64,000 nt of DNA from Bedellia somnulentella (lineage: Eukaryota > Arthropoda > Insecta > Lepidoptera > Bedelliidae), in the NCBI GenBank assembly GCA_963576735.1, contig OY755190.1, forward strand, positions 2,225,695 through 2,289,694. The letters run 5' to 3'. The position numbers were made by a program, and so were the translations under genes. Numbering within the stretch: the first letter of the stretch is position 1; every line of letters begins with the position of its first letter. This document shows, in pieces, positions 1 through 11,600 of this stretch. The notes under the pieces were generated by a model. It ran no database searches. It worked only from the letters and a program-made list of their open reading frames with translations, and had not been told where the DNA came from.

Positions 1-225
1 ACTCAATAAAAAAATAATCATAGAAATCGGTATAGAAACACCAAAATTAAGCTATCGCATGCGACTATTATGTCGATATCAAAACCAAATCCTTACTAAT
101 TTACATAATACGTACTAGATGGCGCCAGTTGTTGCATCAATTAAAACCCAAAAATTAGCTTAATTTCGGAGATATTGATCTGAACCGTTCATAAAAGCGC
201 TTTCAAAATCACAAAGTAACACTAT
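1..225 (+). mobile_element. Helitron remnant (internal part)
   Basis: It matches, with small changes, 29250-29515 inside the Helitron at 28689-29655, including TAGATGGCGCCAGT and TGAACCGTTCAT blocks. It is cut by the window edge and diverges after about 225. Confidence 0.6.
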
Positions 226-831
226 ATTCAGACATGAGTACTGTAAGTTGTAATAAAGGTAATATTATAAGATTAAAAAATATACATAGATAATTTATTA
301 TGATATTATTATTATAAAATATACCATACATAAAATACTTATATTGATGCATTAAAAAACATAAATTAATGTTATATATAAATTAATAATATTTAAGATA
401 ACTATGAATAAAAGTACTTAAAATACAAACTTTAAAATAGATAAATACTTAATTCAAATAACTATATCTAGAGAAAATTATAATTATAAGACTCAAACAT
501 TTAAGGTCGATTGGCTGATTGAGCAAGGTCCAACTGTATACAAAAGTTCTTAAATTGAGTAAATGACAAATCAAAAATGTCGGCTTCGGAAAATTTTGTA
601 TTTTAAGAAATAATAGTATGGGAAATAAATGAGTTTTAATAATTTTGACTGTATATTCTGTGAGTAGAACTTATAATTAGAACTAAGGTTTTCTGCTGCT
701 TATGCCAGCATGGCAAAATTCACTATAAGCTAAATGTCAAATGTATAATAGATAGAGATAGCACTATAGTTATTCTAATTTAAACTATTTAATTACTTGT
801 CTGAAAATTGCATTTTTTTTAATTACTTTAT
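226..831. other. AT-rich intergenic or intronic sequence
   Basis: No coding, RNA or repeat signal recognised beyond simple AT-rich runs. Confidence 0.5.
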
Positions 832-843
832 TTATCAATATAA

Positions 844-1224
844 AGCGACATGATAGTCCAGTGGGTAGAACACCCGCCCGAAAAACAGAAGGGTGTGAGT
901 TCCAATCCTGGGACGGGCCTACACCAATTTGTCTTTTCTAAAGTCATATGTGTGGTTAATTTATCATGGTTGTTAACGGTGAGGGAAAACATCCTGAGGA
1001 AACCCACATGGCTGAGTTGTACTTAGTCATGTGACAGTGTATTCGTACAAAACGGCGATAGGCCTGCCCCCTATCACGTGAGTACACTGTCTAAGCAAAA
1101 CGTGGGTACCTTCTCTGGAAACTAGATGGCGCTTGCCATGTGAGTTCAGGAGTATTGGTACCTCTGCCAACCCCTTCGGGGATAAACGGCGTGAACGTTT
1201 ATGTTATGTTATGTATATGTTATG
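844..1224 (+). mobile_element. tRNA-derived SINE, family B, full length
   Basis: The head has tRNA-like boxes (GATAGTCCAGTGGGTAGAAC and a B-box-like GAGTTCCAATCC). The body runs through CCAATTTGTCTTTTCT and CCAACCCCTTCGGGGATA, and the tail is (TTATG)n. A perfect 12-bp direct repeat TTATCAATATAA flanks it (832-843 and 1225-1236). Confidence 0.85.
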
Positions 1225-1236
1225 TTATCAATATAA

Positions 1237-1954
1237 GATATTTTGTATATGTTTCTAATGGATCCTAAGGCTGTATGTATATTTATTGAAGTACTAATAG
1301 CATACCTTATTTAAGTAATGCAGCATAATTATAGTTTAGGCTGCACACTGAGCCCAAAGGTTGCCCGCTTGTAATACTGAACATAGTTTAATCCAAAATT
1401 TAGTCAAATATTATACCAGTGTTGAGAAAAGATAGTATTTTATAAATAAATATTAAAATATACAAAAAAATACTGTGAAAACATTATATACTGGCAACAA
1501 AGTTGATAATTCACATATGTATTAATAAGCTCCATATTTCATTTTTGGTTTTTCAATGAATTATGAAATCTTATATTGCTAACTCAAACCAAAGTGAATT
1601 TTTAGCTAGGCTAGAAAACTAACCATAGCTTAGAAAAATACCATTTTGTTCTCGAAAAGAACTTAACTATGCATGTCTTCCTTCACTTGCTTCTTTCCTG
1701 CTTCTTTCCTGCTTCTTTCTTCACTGAGCAAATGAGAGGCAAAATCTTTGCAAGTTTGGAAGACAGACACCATTAGGAGAGCAACTTGGTCCATTAATGT
1801 ATGTGAAAATTAGTATATTCTTAAATCGCTGACTAAAGGTAGCAACCAATAGCAACAATAAGGTTTTTTTAGTAAGCATTATTAGCATATGGATAACTTA
1901 ATTCATGATGATAAAGTATTATGACATTTTATGTATCATAGTACATTATTCATT
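1237..1954. other. Non-coding stretch
   Basis: No gene seen. A short tandem of TGCTTCTTTCC (three units) lies at 1688-1722. Confidence 0.5.
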
Positions 1955-1970
1955 AAAATTTGTATGATTT

Positions 1971-2446
1971 AATGTTTTTTGACATGAATTCCTCATGTGG
2001 GGATTATTACTCATAAATAAAAGATGTTATTAAAGGAAAGAAAAATTTCGACACGGGCGGGGTTCGAACCCGCGACCTTCGGGTATACGCCCCCGTCGCT
2101 TTCTTTCCTTTAATAACATCTTTTATTTATGAGTAATAATCCCCACATGAGGAATTCATGTCAAAAAACATTAAATTATGTGATAGTTAGGCGTTTCCAA
2201 CATTTGCATTCTATCTGAAAAGGTAGACAAGTGGCCGTCCGAATTAGTTAAAATTCGGAGGTAGGAAACGCAAACACTACTTGAACGTGTAAAAAAGAAA
2301 CAAAGGATAGAGAAATTTCGCGCTGGATGCCAACTGACACTGTAGCTCAGTTGGCAGAGCGACGGGGGCGTATACCCGAAGGTCGCGGGTTCGAACCCCG
2401 CCAGTGTCGAAATTTTTCTTTCCTTTAATAACATCTTTTATTTATG
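1971..2446 (+). mobile_element. Foldback tRNA-like SINE, copy 1 (inside ALMS intron)
   Basis: Order: head with CTCATGTGGGGATTATTA, antisense tRNA-like module, inverted copy of the arm and head, about 160-bp core, sense tRNA-like module (2333-2408), tail TTTCTTTCC. A 77-bp perfect inverted repeat (1967-2043 / 2100-2176) surrounds a 56-nt loop. The insert is flanked by a 16-bp direct repeat AAAATTTGTATGATTT (1955-1970 / 2447-2462). Confidence 0.85.
2333..2408 (+). repeat. tRNA-like module (not a functional tRNA)
   Basis: A 7-bp acceptor stem (GACACTG / CAGTGTC), D-arm GCTC/GAGC, A box TAGCTCAGTTGGCAGAGC and T-arm GCGGG TTCGAAC CCCGC are all perfect. The anticodon stem is only 4 bp with an 8-nt loop lacking U33, so it is read as a SINE-borne tRNA relic. 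Confidence 0.75.
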
Positions 2447-2466
2447 AAAATTTGTATGATTTTCAG

Positions 2467-2611
2467 ACTGAGCCTGAAAATAAACCAAAAAGTAAAAGAG
2501 ATTCCAAAGCCAGTGATTCCGACTCACCACCAATAATAAGTGAAGAGCCAGCCCGTAATTCAGGAAATTCGGATAATGAGTCAAATAAATCTGAAGATAA
2601 CCAGACTAAGT
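2467..2611 (+). CDS. ALMS-like gene, first exon visible
   Basis: TTTTCAG acceptor at 2460-2466, open frame TEPENKPKSKRDSK..., then donor T|GTAAGT at 2611/2612. It ends in phase 1; the T joins CA of the next exon to make Ser. The acceptor lies only 20 nt from the end of a foldback SINE, so its native branch-point region has been displaced. Confidence 0.75.
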
Positions 2612-5600
2612 GTAAGTAACTACTCTTTTATACATAGCATTGCCAGCTAGCAATGTAGTGCACTCATAGAATATTATTTTTGTTTTTTGTTGAATCATAT
2701 ATCAATAGTCATTTGCAACAAACATGCTAGAGCTCCTAGCTGCAGAACCAATGCCTCCAAACAGAGAGACATGGGTTCAAACCCTGAGTTGGGTCTACTC
2801 TACTGCGCCTCTTCTTAAGTCATGTGTAGTTAATTAATAATGGTGAGGGCAATAAAGTGAGGAAATCCACATGGCTAAGTTATACTTAGTCAAGTCATGT
2901 GACTGTGTATTTGTACAAAAATGGTATATTAGCCTTGAATAACAATAGCGAAATATTTTTTTAAGAGATCAAAAGTATCATATGTCACTCTCCCTGCTCT
3001 AACCTATCTCTCTTTTCTCTATCTCTTTAAATTTTCAGCCAAATTGGTTTGGTCTTTTATATAAATATATAGTTTATATCATCTCTGAATGCAAAGCATA
3101 ACAAATAAACTAATGGAATTCTCTTTCAGCAATGAATGCATCGTTAGACACCTCTAACAAACCAATATCACCAACAAGTAGTGTTACCTCACAAAGAAAA
3201 TTGGAATGGGACTCCTTAGCTGATGTGGGTTATAATTTAGAAAGTGATCCAAAAACGTCGGGTTCTAGTCTAAGCACTCTTGAAAGATTTGCTTTAATGC
3301 AACAATATGCTAACAATGACGGTAAAGAGGATATAGGGGCCCCAACAGCACATTCCACTTTAATTGACAAAAATGAATCAGGTAAAGCTACCAAATCTAC
3401 TAAAGGTAAAGGAAACCTAGGAAAGAGAAAAGAGATACATAACAAAGATATACTAGAAGTAACTGTTCCCCAAAATCCATCAAATCCATCTCAATCTATT
3501 AATGTCAATCTGACTAAACACATATCATTTAATGTTGATCAAGACACACCGGTCGTAAGAAATACTGAAAAAGAGGTAATTATTAATCCTACGTCAGAAA
3601 TGTGCAGTGAACCAGATCAATACTCTGCTTCAAAAGAGAGAAGCACTAGAGGAATGCCAGAATCATCAGTAAAGTCTAGTGCTAGCACTTCATCTAGTAA
3701 ACGCAAAAACCGCGAATCCAATCTACAACATATCCCTGTGCTGATTTCATTAAACTCATTAAAAAGAAGAAGTCGTTGGAGACAACGTAAAAGTAGAGTA
3801 GTCAGAAAAAAACCTCCAAAAACAAAACAAAAACAGCAATCGAAAAGTCACGAAAAAAGCGGTGAGCAAGTTTCTGATGCGGAAAGTTTTGAATACATGC
3901 CAGGACATATTTACAATTTGAAAAATAATAAAAATGAAGCAAGCAAAACGAAAAATTCTGCTGGAAACAAATCTAGTCTCGAGTCGAGTGGTATCACGAC
4001 AGAATCAAGTAACACTTGCACTAGCAACACAGTATTTTCTAAGGATCTCGAAAAGTGCATCAACTTATTAAGCACTGCACTACAAAGACATCAAAATGAC
4101 GCCCACCTTAAAAAAAAGTTGGTAAAAGATATTGTTAACAGATTAGTAAAAACTAAATACAAGGATGATGACAGTGCAGTAGAAATGTTGACAGCAATGA
4201 ATCTAAGCAAACGCTTAGTTAAATCCGGTGCTAGTGGAAAAAAACATTATACAACAACAAGTACATCAGATGCTAATAATTCAGGCGATACTACTAAAAG
4301 ACCAACTAAGTCAATTTTACGTATGGAAAACTTTGATGCCAGTGCTATCGCGTCTACTTCGCAAAGTGTTCCTAATTTGCCCATTGCTACTGGAAATAAA
4401 GAAGGTGCTAAAATACCCTTTCCTAAAGCAATTAATACGTCGCGTACAGAATCTGATATATCTATGAGAGATATAGGATCATCAGATTTTCTTAAAACTT
4501 CTTCAGAGGAAATATACCAAAAATATTTAGCAGCTCTAAAGAAAGAAGACGCATATAAAAAGTATTTACGAGAAAAGCAAGAATTTTTAAAACTTAAACT
4601 GACTAGTTCTGCTAATCCACCTAGATTACCTCATCTTCAGCGCGTTCGCGACATAAAATATGATAGAATAGAAGATCTAATGAAAGATTTAACCCGAAAC
4701 AATTATGCCGACGGCTCCGGTGATGCAAGTAACTTAGAAGGAGGTTTCACTTGCGGAAGTACGAACGACAATCGAAATCTTAACCTAAGACAACATACAA
4801 GTCATTCTGTATTTACATTATCTAATTCTGATAGAGATCACAAAAGCGACAAAAGCAGAAAAGCCCAGATAAGAAAGAGGTTAGAGGATGAATTGAGATT
4901 AACTTTAGGTGCTCCAAGGAAGAACCACATTAAAGAAAATTGTGTTTGTAAAGTGCACCAACAATCGTGTAGACTGGCTGACAGTGCCGTTCAAGTTAAT
5001 ATCGAACTAGAAACCAGGTCGCCCCGACATTCATCAACATGTAGAAATATTCCACCTCATCAATTACAGCCAAGTAAAATAACTGTTAGCACTAAATCTA
5101 CAAGTATTAATCCTGATGAGTTTGCTGCCCTATCGTGCGCCAAATGCTCAAAATCAACTGAATTAGTAAATTCAAGTAAGCATGGAATTTCACCTAAGGT
5201 GAATGAAAGAAAAGATATAGCTTATTCTAGTCCTAGAGTTTTCCAGATAGACTGCCAGGAGAGTTGCTCAGATAGTAGCAGGGATGATGAAACTAAAAAG
5301 AAAAAGTTCCGTACAATATCCAAAACATCTCAAACTATATTACCGATCAAAATATATGATACAAAGCCTGGTACCAGTCGTAGTATTAGTGATTCAGAGG
5401 ATAAAGAAAGTTATGAAGAAAACCCTCCTGCTAATTTTGTTCTTGATGCTGGTGAAATTATTGAAAATATGTATAGTAAAAACTTGATTCATGAAATAAC
5501 AAGAAGTGTGCAAACTGATGTAAGCTTTAATCCAAGATTGGTGAATCCTATAGAAGCAGATGTTGTACAGATAACAGAAAATTATGTCCAAATTGAGTCA

Positions 5601-8600
5601 GAAAATTACAGAGAAGTGTCGAAGCATGCAAGCACAGAGGATTGTGTAACTCATATTTCATATAGTGAAACACAAAATAGTGTTGCCTGTTCATGCAAAC
5701 TTTCCGAAGAAAATCTCTGTAAGTCTGTCCAAAATGCTGAAACACAAACCAACTTTTTAACTGGTAGTGATCTCTTTCCAATAGCCAATATTCCTATTAT
5801 AGGCAAAAATATTGATTATTCAATACCACTTCAAGGTACAAATATGACATTATTGGTCTCCGTGGATTCAAATAATCCAAAAGTCATGCAATCAATGAAA
5901 ACAACACAGGATAGAAACCCTAATATCCGATACAAAAATGACGAAGCAGGCTCTTCTAGTCAGCGAAGGGATAATTATAATAGTCCAAGAAATAGTCAAA
6001 GGGACCATGTTTCGTCGCAAAATAATTTGCAAAACAATAGAACTGACTTTAAACTAAAAAATAATGAACATTATAATAAACAACAAATATCGAAAGACAT
6101 AGAATGTTATAATGTTGCAATTACTGACAAAAATAAGGAATCTCTTATCCATGATTATAATTCAAGAATCTCTAATCGTCAAGGAAATAACTCACCGAGA
6201 AAAGAAAAGCTTATAGACATTCCTCAAAGCCACAATGTAAAATTTGCAACCTTTCCAATGACTGAAAAAAAAACTGTTGTGAGGAGCAATACAGATACAG
6301 CTCTTACTGAAATTGAAAAAAGTGGAAATATTTTCAAATTTAAACAAAGTGATCAAATAATTCAAAGTACACAAGAATGTGTTCCAGCAGAGAGGATCAC
6401 TACTAATATTGATTCTAAATTAAAATATGACTCAGATAGGAAGAATACAGATATGATTATAAAAGAAAACGAACAAGAAAATGTTTTTGAGGGTGATCAA
6501 ATGGTTTCTAAAGATCGAGAATTAAACCATAAACAAATACTTAAGTCGTTTAATACACTACATGATGGTGATGGTATAGCAGGAACTTCGAAAGATTTAA
6601 TATGTGACACAATAAAGGACATAACAAGAAGGTATTCCAAGCACGATATTGACAAAAGCAAAAATAAACGCCACTTTAAAGCTATCATCTCTTTATTAAA
6701 TTATTTACTAGATACTGATGATGATACTGATCCAGATTCAAAAGAGAATCCTGTTACCTCAAATTCAAACAATACTGATTCTTATACCAGCAGTGATAAT
6801 AAATCGTCAAGTACAAAAAGTAAACCATTTAATCAGGAAACTTCTAACACAAGTGCAAATTCTAAAACAAGCTCTGGATCTAAAATTTCATCAGAAATTC
6901 CTAAGAAATTGGAAAGGAAAGCTCCTCGCAATGACACAAATAAGCCAATTAAAATTAAAGACAATGAAGCTACAACAAGTGAGCCAACAAAAGTTATTGA
7001 GACCAAGCCTACTAAAATCATAACAAAACCGAACAACAAGATTGACGCATGTACTACTTATTCTCCAAAAACAGCAGACAAAGGAACACAGTTAATTCCA
7101 AATAAATTTAAAAATACTAAGTACACGAGATCCGATTCAACTATATCCAGTGAGATCCCATCCACTTCGACTGACAGTATGACCTGTCGATTGTTGAAGA
7201 AAATTAAAAAGGAATGTGAGAAGTATCATTTCAAACGATGCAGATCGTGTCACTATGACAAATATGACTCTTCAAGCAGCACGAGTATACACTGCGATGA
7301 CTGCAAGAAGAAACATCATTGCCACTGTAAAATGCATAAATGCAAATTGCATAAGCATAGCAAATCCTGCGATCGAAAAGTCCCTATTGCCTACAATTTG
7401 ATATTGCAGCCTTCTGATAGTTTACCGTGCGAAGAGCCGACTGTTCCTAAGTGTCCTATGCAGAATGTTGTTGTGAAAGTGCCTTCCAAGAAACCGTGTC
7501 CTCAAAATCCAACTCATCACATACCGACACCAGTTTCTAAGCCAACCAGTGCGAGTAATAGTCCAAGAATGAGAAGAAAGAGTCCAGCTAGTGAGACAAC
7601 TTCAAGAACTGACGATTACAAACGCGCCCAAACTCTTACGGTTAAAGACTACTTGGTGCAGAATAGACCGGATTTCATCGATAGAACATCGCAACGTCAA
7701 GATTGTTTGAAGTACATCAGTAATGCTCGGTAAGTTTCTATTTTTTTATGTTCTTGTTCAGAGATAAATCTAAAATTGCCTTAATGTTTAAATATAAAAT
7801 GAAGAGTATAACCTTTAATTGTATTAATTGATTACGCGTTAAATTGAATTATCTCATGATTGAGAAGTTTCTGACATTGAAATGTTTGTTCTAGGGTCCT
7901 TCCTTTTACAATAGTTTTTCATTGACTTGATTGAATTAAATACAAATCGATATGAAACGGTTAAATAACATGACTTGATTACGAAAGGAGTCAAGAGTAA
8001 CATCTTCGTTAGAGCGTTGTTAGAATAATTGCCTCTGAATACCAGTATTTCTTATACAAGTATATTTTCAAATTATTGAAATTCAAAGCTCACCAATTCA
8101 TACTCAATCTTACTATTCACCAACAGGGCCGAAGAATGTTGTGGTCCGTCTGGGATGAAAATGCTTTTAGGTCGTACGCCAAATTGTCAGATTAAAAATA
8201 CTACTTGTGAGATGTCTTGTGGAGGTACATTAATAAAGTTTTTCTGTAGTTGAGTTGAGTGCCGTGTAGTGACGGCTTAGAATATTTAACCCTCTTATTT
8301 ACAATGGTATTGTATAAAGGGACTCAATGGTCTGAGGTTATTCAAGTGACTGATGGACAATGTGATTGGAAACCCACTACCAACTTATCCTTAATTACGG
8401 CAACTTTCTCCTAACAATTTAAAAATGGTTTAGAATGAGGAGCTTATGATTCCGTTAGAGTTACCTTTATTAGCACTTTTTTGAAAATACAACCAGTTTT
8501 GTAACTTACTGGCATAATTGCCATTCATCATAATTCTGGCAGGCAGAGACCAAAGATAGCTGATTTGATGTTCCCATCCGGCACATTAATTTAGCCAGAT

Positions 8601-11600
8601 TACACTGTCGAATAATTTTTGCCTATTTACTTGAAACTGATTAAAAATATAACATAAATATCTCACACTCATATAATGTCTATGCGATGGTAGGTAGCTA
8701 AAGTAAAGAACGTAAGAACTTCAGTCCAATCTCATCCATTTTCTATAACAACGTTTTGTAGGTGCGCCCGTAGATCGTTGTCGGAAAATAATTAACTGTC
8801 ATCAAATTGTTAATCATGCCACCGGTACTGTTCAAAGTGAAGTAAGAAGAATTGGTGAGTCTTTGCTAAAGTCTGACCTATCAAAGTGTAGACTAGAGTC
8901 CATCAAAATGGTTGTAGTATATTTATACCGCTTTGGTCAAAGTTAAAACCATAATAGTAGATTTGAAATTTATCGTCGATAGGGATATGTCTGCGATTGA
9001 TTTGCATGTTTAGTACTTTTGTATAGTTTTCAGATTACAGTACAGACTGTACTGTAATCTGTATTCGATGTCTGTATTGTAATCTATCTTTAACAGCTGT
9101 TAGCCAAATAGAAAAATATACGTTATTGGACAACACATCATACCAAGTAACTATTTATGAGACGTAGACGTAGATAGAATGCCGTCCCGTTTCGTCGACA
9201 ATAATTAAATATTAAACTTCTTCAGAGTTTCAATAAATGTATCGTAAACTAAACAATACGTTGATTAAATAATAATTAAGTATTACGTGGTATTTTATCA
9301 TTTCAACTGATAAAACTAAAAAATCTGCATATTTTTTCCCCGCAGCGCCCAACACAGGCAAGTTCAACGAGAGCTGTTGTCAATGCAGTTGGACCGGACC
9401 GGACTAAGTCGGGTGTCCGCCAGCGACCTTCAGCGGTTGGCCAGGGAGGTTGGCGCCGATCTTAGACGTAGGAAATGTGAGTTATTATTTGGTACTTAAT
9501 TTTAGAAGTAGTGCTAATTCTATGTGGCTAGGCCAGGAAAGTTGGCATAGATCTTAGACGTAGGAAATGTAAGTAGAATTTATTTAAAGGGTTTTTGGGT
9601 GAGAAGTAGTCTTAAAGATTTTGACCGTAAAAATGTGTGACAAGAGGTTAATGCAACACCATTATTCTCCACATTGAAATGACAAGTAATGTTTGAAAAA
9701 AACAGTTGGCTGGACTAGGTCGTGTGTCCGCCAGCGACCTTCAGCGGTTGGCCAGGGAGGTTGGCGTCGACCTTAGACGTAGGAAATGTGAGTGGCATTA
9801 TTTGCTTTATCAGATTATCTCGTTTTAGCAATCGTCTTAAAACATTATTCGTAACAAATACATGATAATAGTTTAGTGCAAGACCGCATTTCTCCAAATC
9901 GAAATGACGAGTAATATTTAAAAACAAAAGTTGGCCGACTTCTGTACTAGACTAGGTCGGGTGTCCGCCAGCGACCTTCAGCGGTTGGCCAGGGAAGTTG
10001 GCGTCGATCTTATACGTAGGAAATCTTAGTATAATGCTTTGTAGGTTTTTGAGTTAACCATACATACATACTTATACTCACGACCTCCAGCGGTTGGCTA
10101 AGGAGGTTTGCGTCGATCTTAGACATAGAAAATGTGAGTAGAATACTTTGTAGGTTTTTGAGTTAACCTTATTCAGCGGTTGGCCAGGGAGGTTGGCGTC
10201 GATATTAGACGTAGGAAATGTGCGTATAATGCTTTGTAGGTTTTTGAGTTAACCATACATACATACTTATACTCACGACCTCAAGCGGTTGGCTAAGGAG
10301 GTTTGCGTCGATCTTAGACATAGAAAATGTGAGAAGAATGCTTTGAAGGTTTTTGAGTTAACCATATTCAGCGGTTGGCCAGGGAGGTTGGCGTCGATAT
10401 TAGACGTAGGAAATGTGCGTATAATGCTTTGTAGATTTTTGAGTTAACCATACATACATACTTAAACTCACGACATTCAGAGGTTGGTCAGGGAAGTCGG
10501 CATCGATCTTAGACGTAGAAAATGTGAGTGGCATTATATGTATTTCAGGTAATTTTTTGATCATATGGTCTAAAAATACGTTGTCTGTTTTTGCCATTAG
10601 TCATATTTGCCGACAACATCAAAATAGTGCCGCTGTGTACACAGCTTAGAATAGCGCTAGCCCATCTTTCCTCGAGTGTCATAGAAGGCGACTTAGGGTT
10701 GGCCATTTTAATTGATTTTTGGGCGATGTGGTTGGTTACCCATTAATAACAACATTTAATTAATAATAATCTTCTGCACTTAAGTTCCAAAAATGGCTAA
10801 GGAATTTCTAATTTTAAATCTCTGGCAACCCCTTTTTGGCATTTATAGGATGAGTAAATGTATGTATGATTTTACCAGTTGTACTAAAAACGTTATTCTT
10901 TACATTTGTTTACTTAACATTGACAAAAGGTTTTATGCTACACGGTAATTCTCCAAATCTAAATCGGGAGTCCTATTGTTTTAAGATAAATCTTTCTGTT
11001 CTTACGGGCAGCAAAAAGGGGTTGACCAAAGTTTCAAATTTAAAATTACTCTGCAAGTTTTGGAATTTAAGTCGGGAAAGATTGTGAAATACGGGGCCTC
11101 ATGATGTAGATAGATGAGCAGGGACTGTAAGCGCTTTCCCTTTCAAGGGCTTTTATTTGACTGGTTTCCTTTGTAAATGGAAAAGCTAACTAAGGGAAAC
11201 CTAATTCAAAGGTAGTTTCCTTTTTAAGGGTTTTGAAATTTATCCTCTCGCCCGGTCCCTGGTCCTGAGATTAAATAACATCGGTTCTTTGATTCATGAA
11301 TTATGCTCGTCGTACATAACAATACTCAATGTTTTTATTTTTCTGTTTACAGTAGCACCAAAATTTCTAAGTGAGCGTGAAATGAAGAAACACTCTGAGA
11401 AAATTTACAAGAAGCTACCGGAAGTGGTTCAAAAAAAGGAGGAAAAGCGCAAAGAAAATATTAAGAAGACTAATTTACTGATGGCTGACATATTTAAAAA
11501 GGTAAAGTAATTCTTTTAACTTAATTTTCAATGTAGTTCCGGCCATAGGAGTCACTAACAGTCTAAAAGTTGTCTGATGTATATGTGCACCCATCACGAA

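Noticed and set aside
2333..2408. A functional tRNA gene
   Set aside because: The acceptor, D and T arms are good, but the anticodon stem is short and its loop lacks U33. The sequence also lies inside a retrotransposed repeat with several relatives.
9704..9794. Copies in the ALMS intron as extra or alternative exons
   Set aside because: The copy is open in the exon frame, but using the nearby AG as acceptor gives the wrong phase and a stop in both possible joins.
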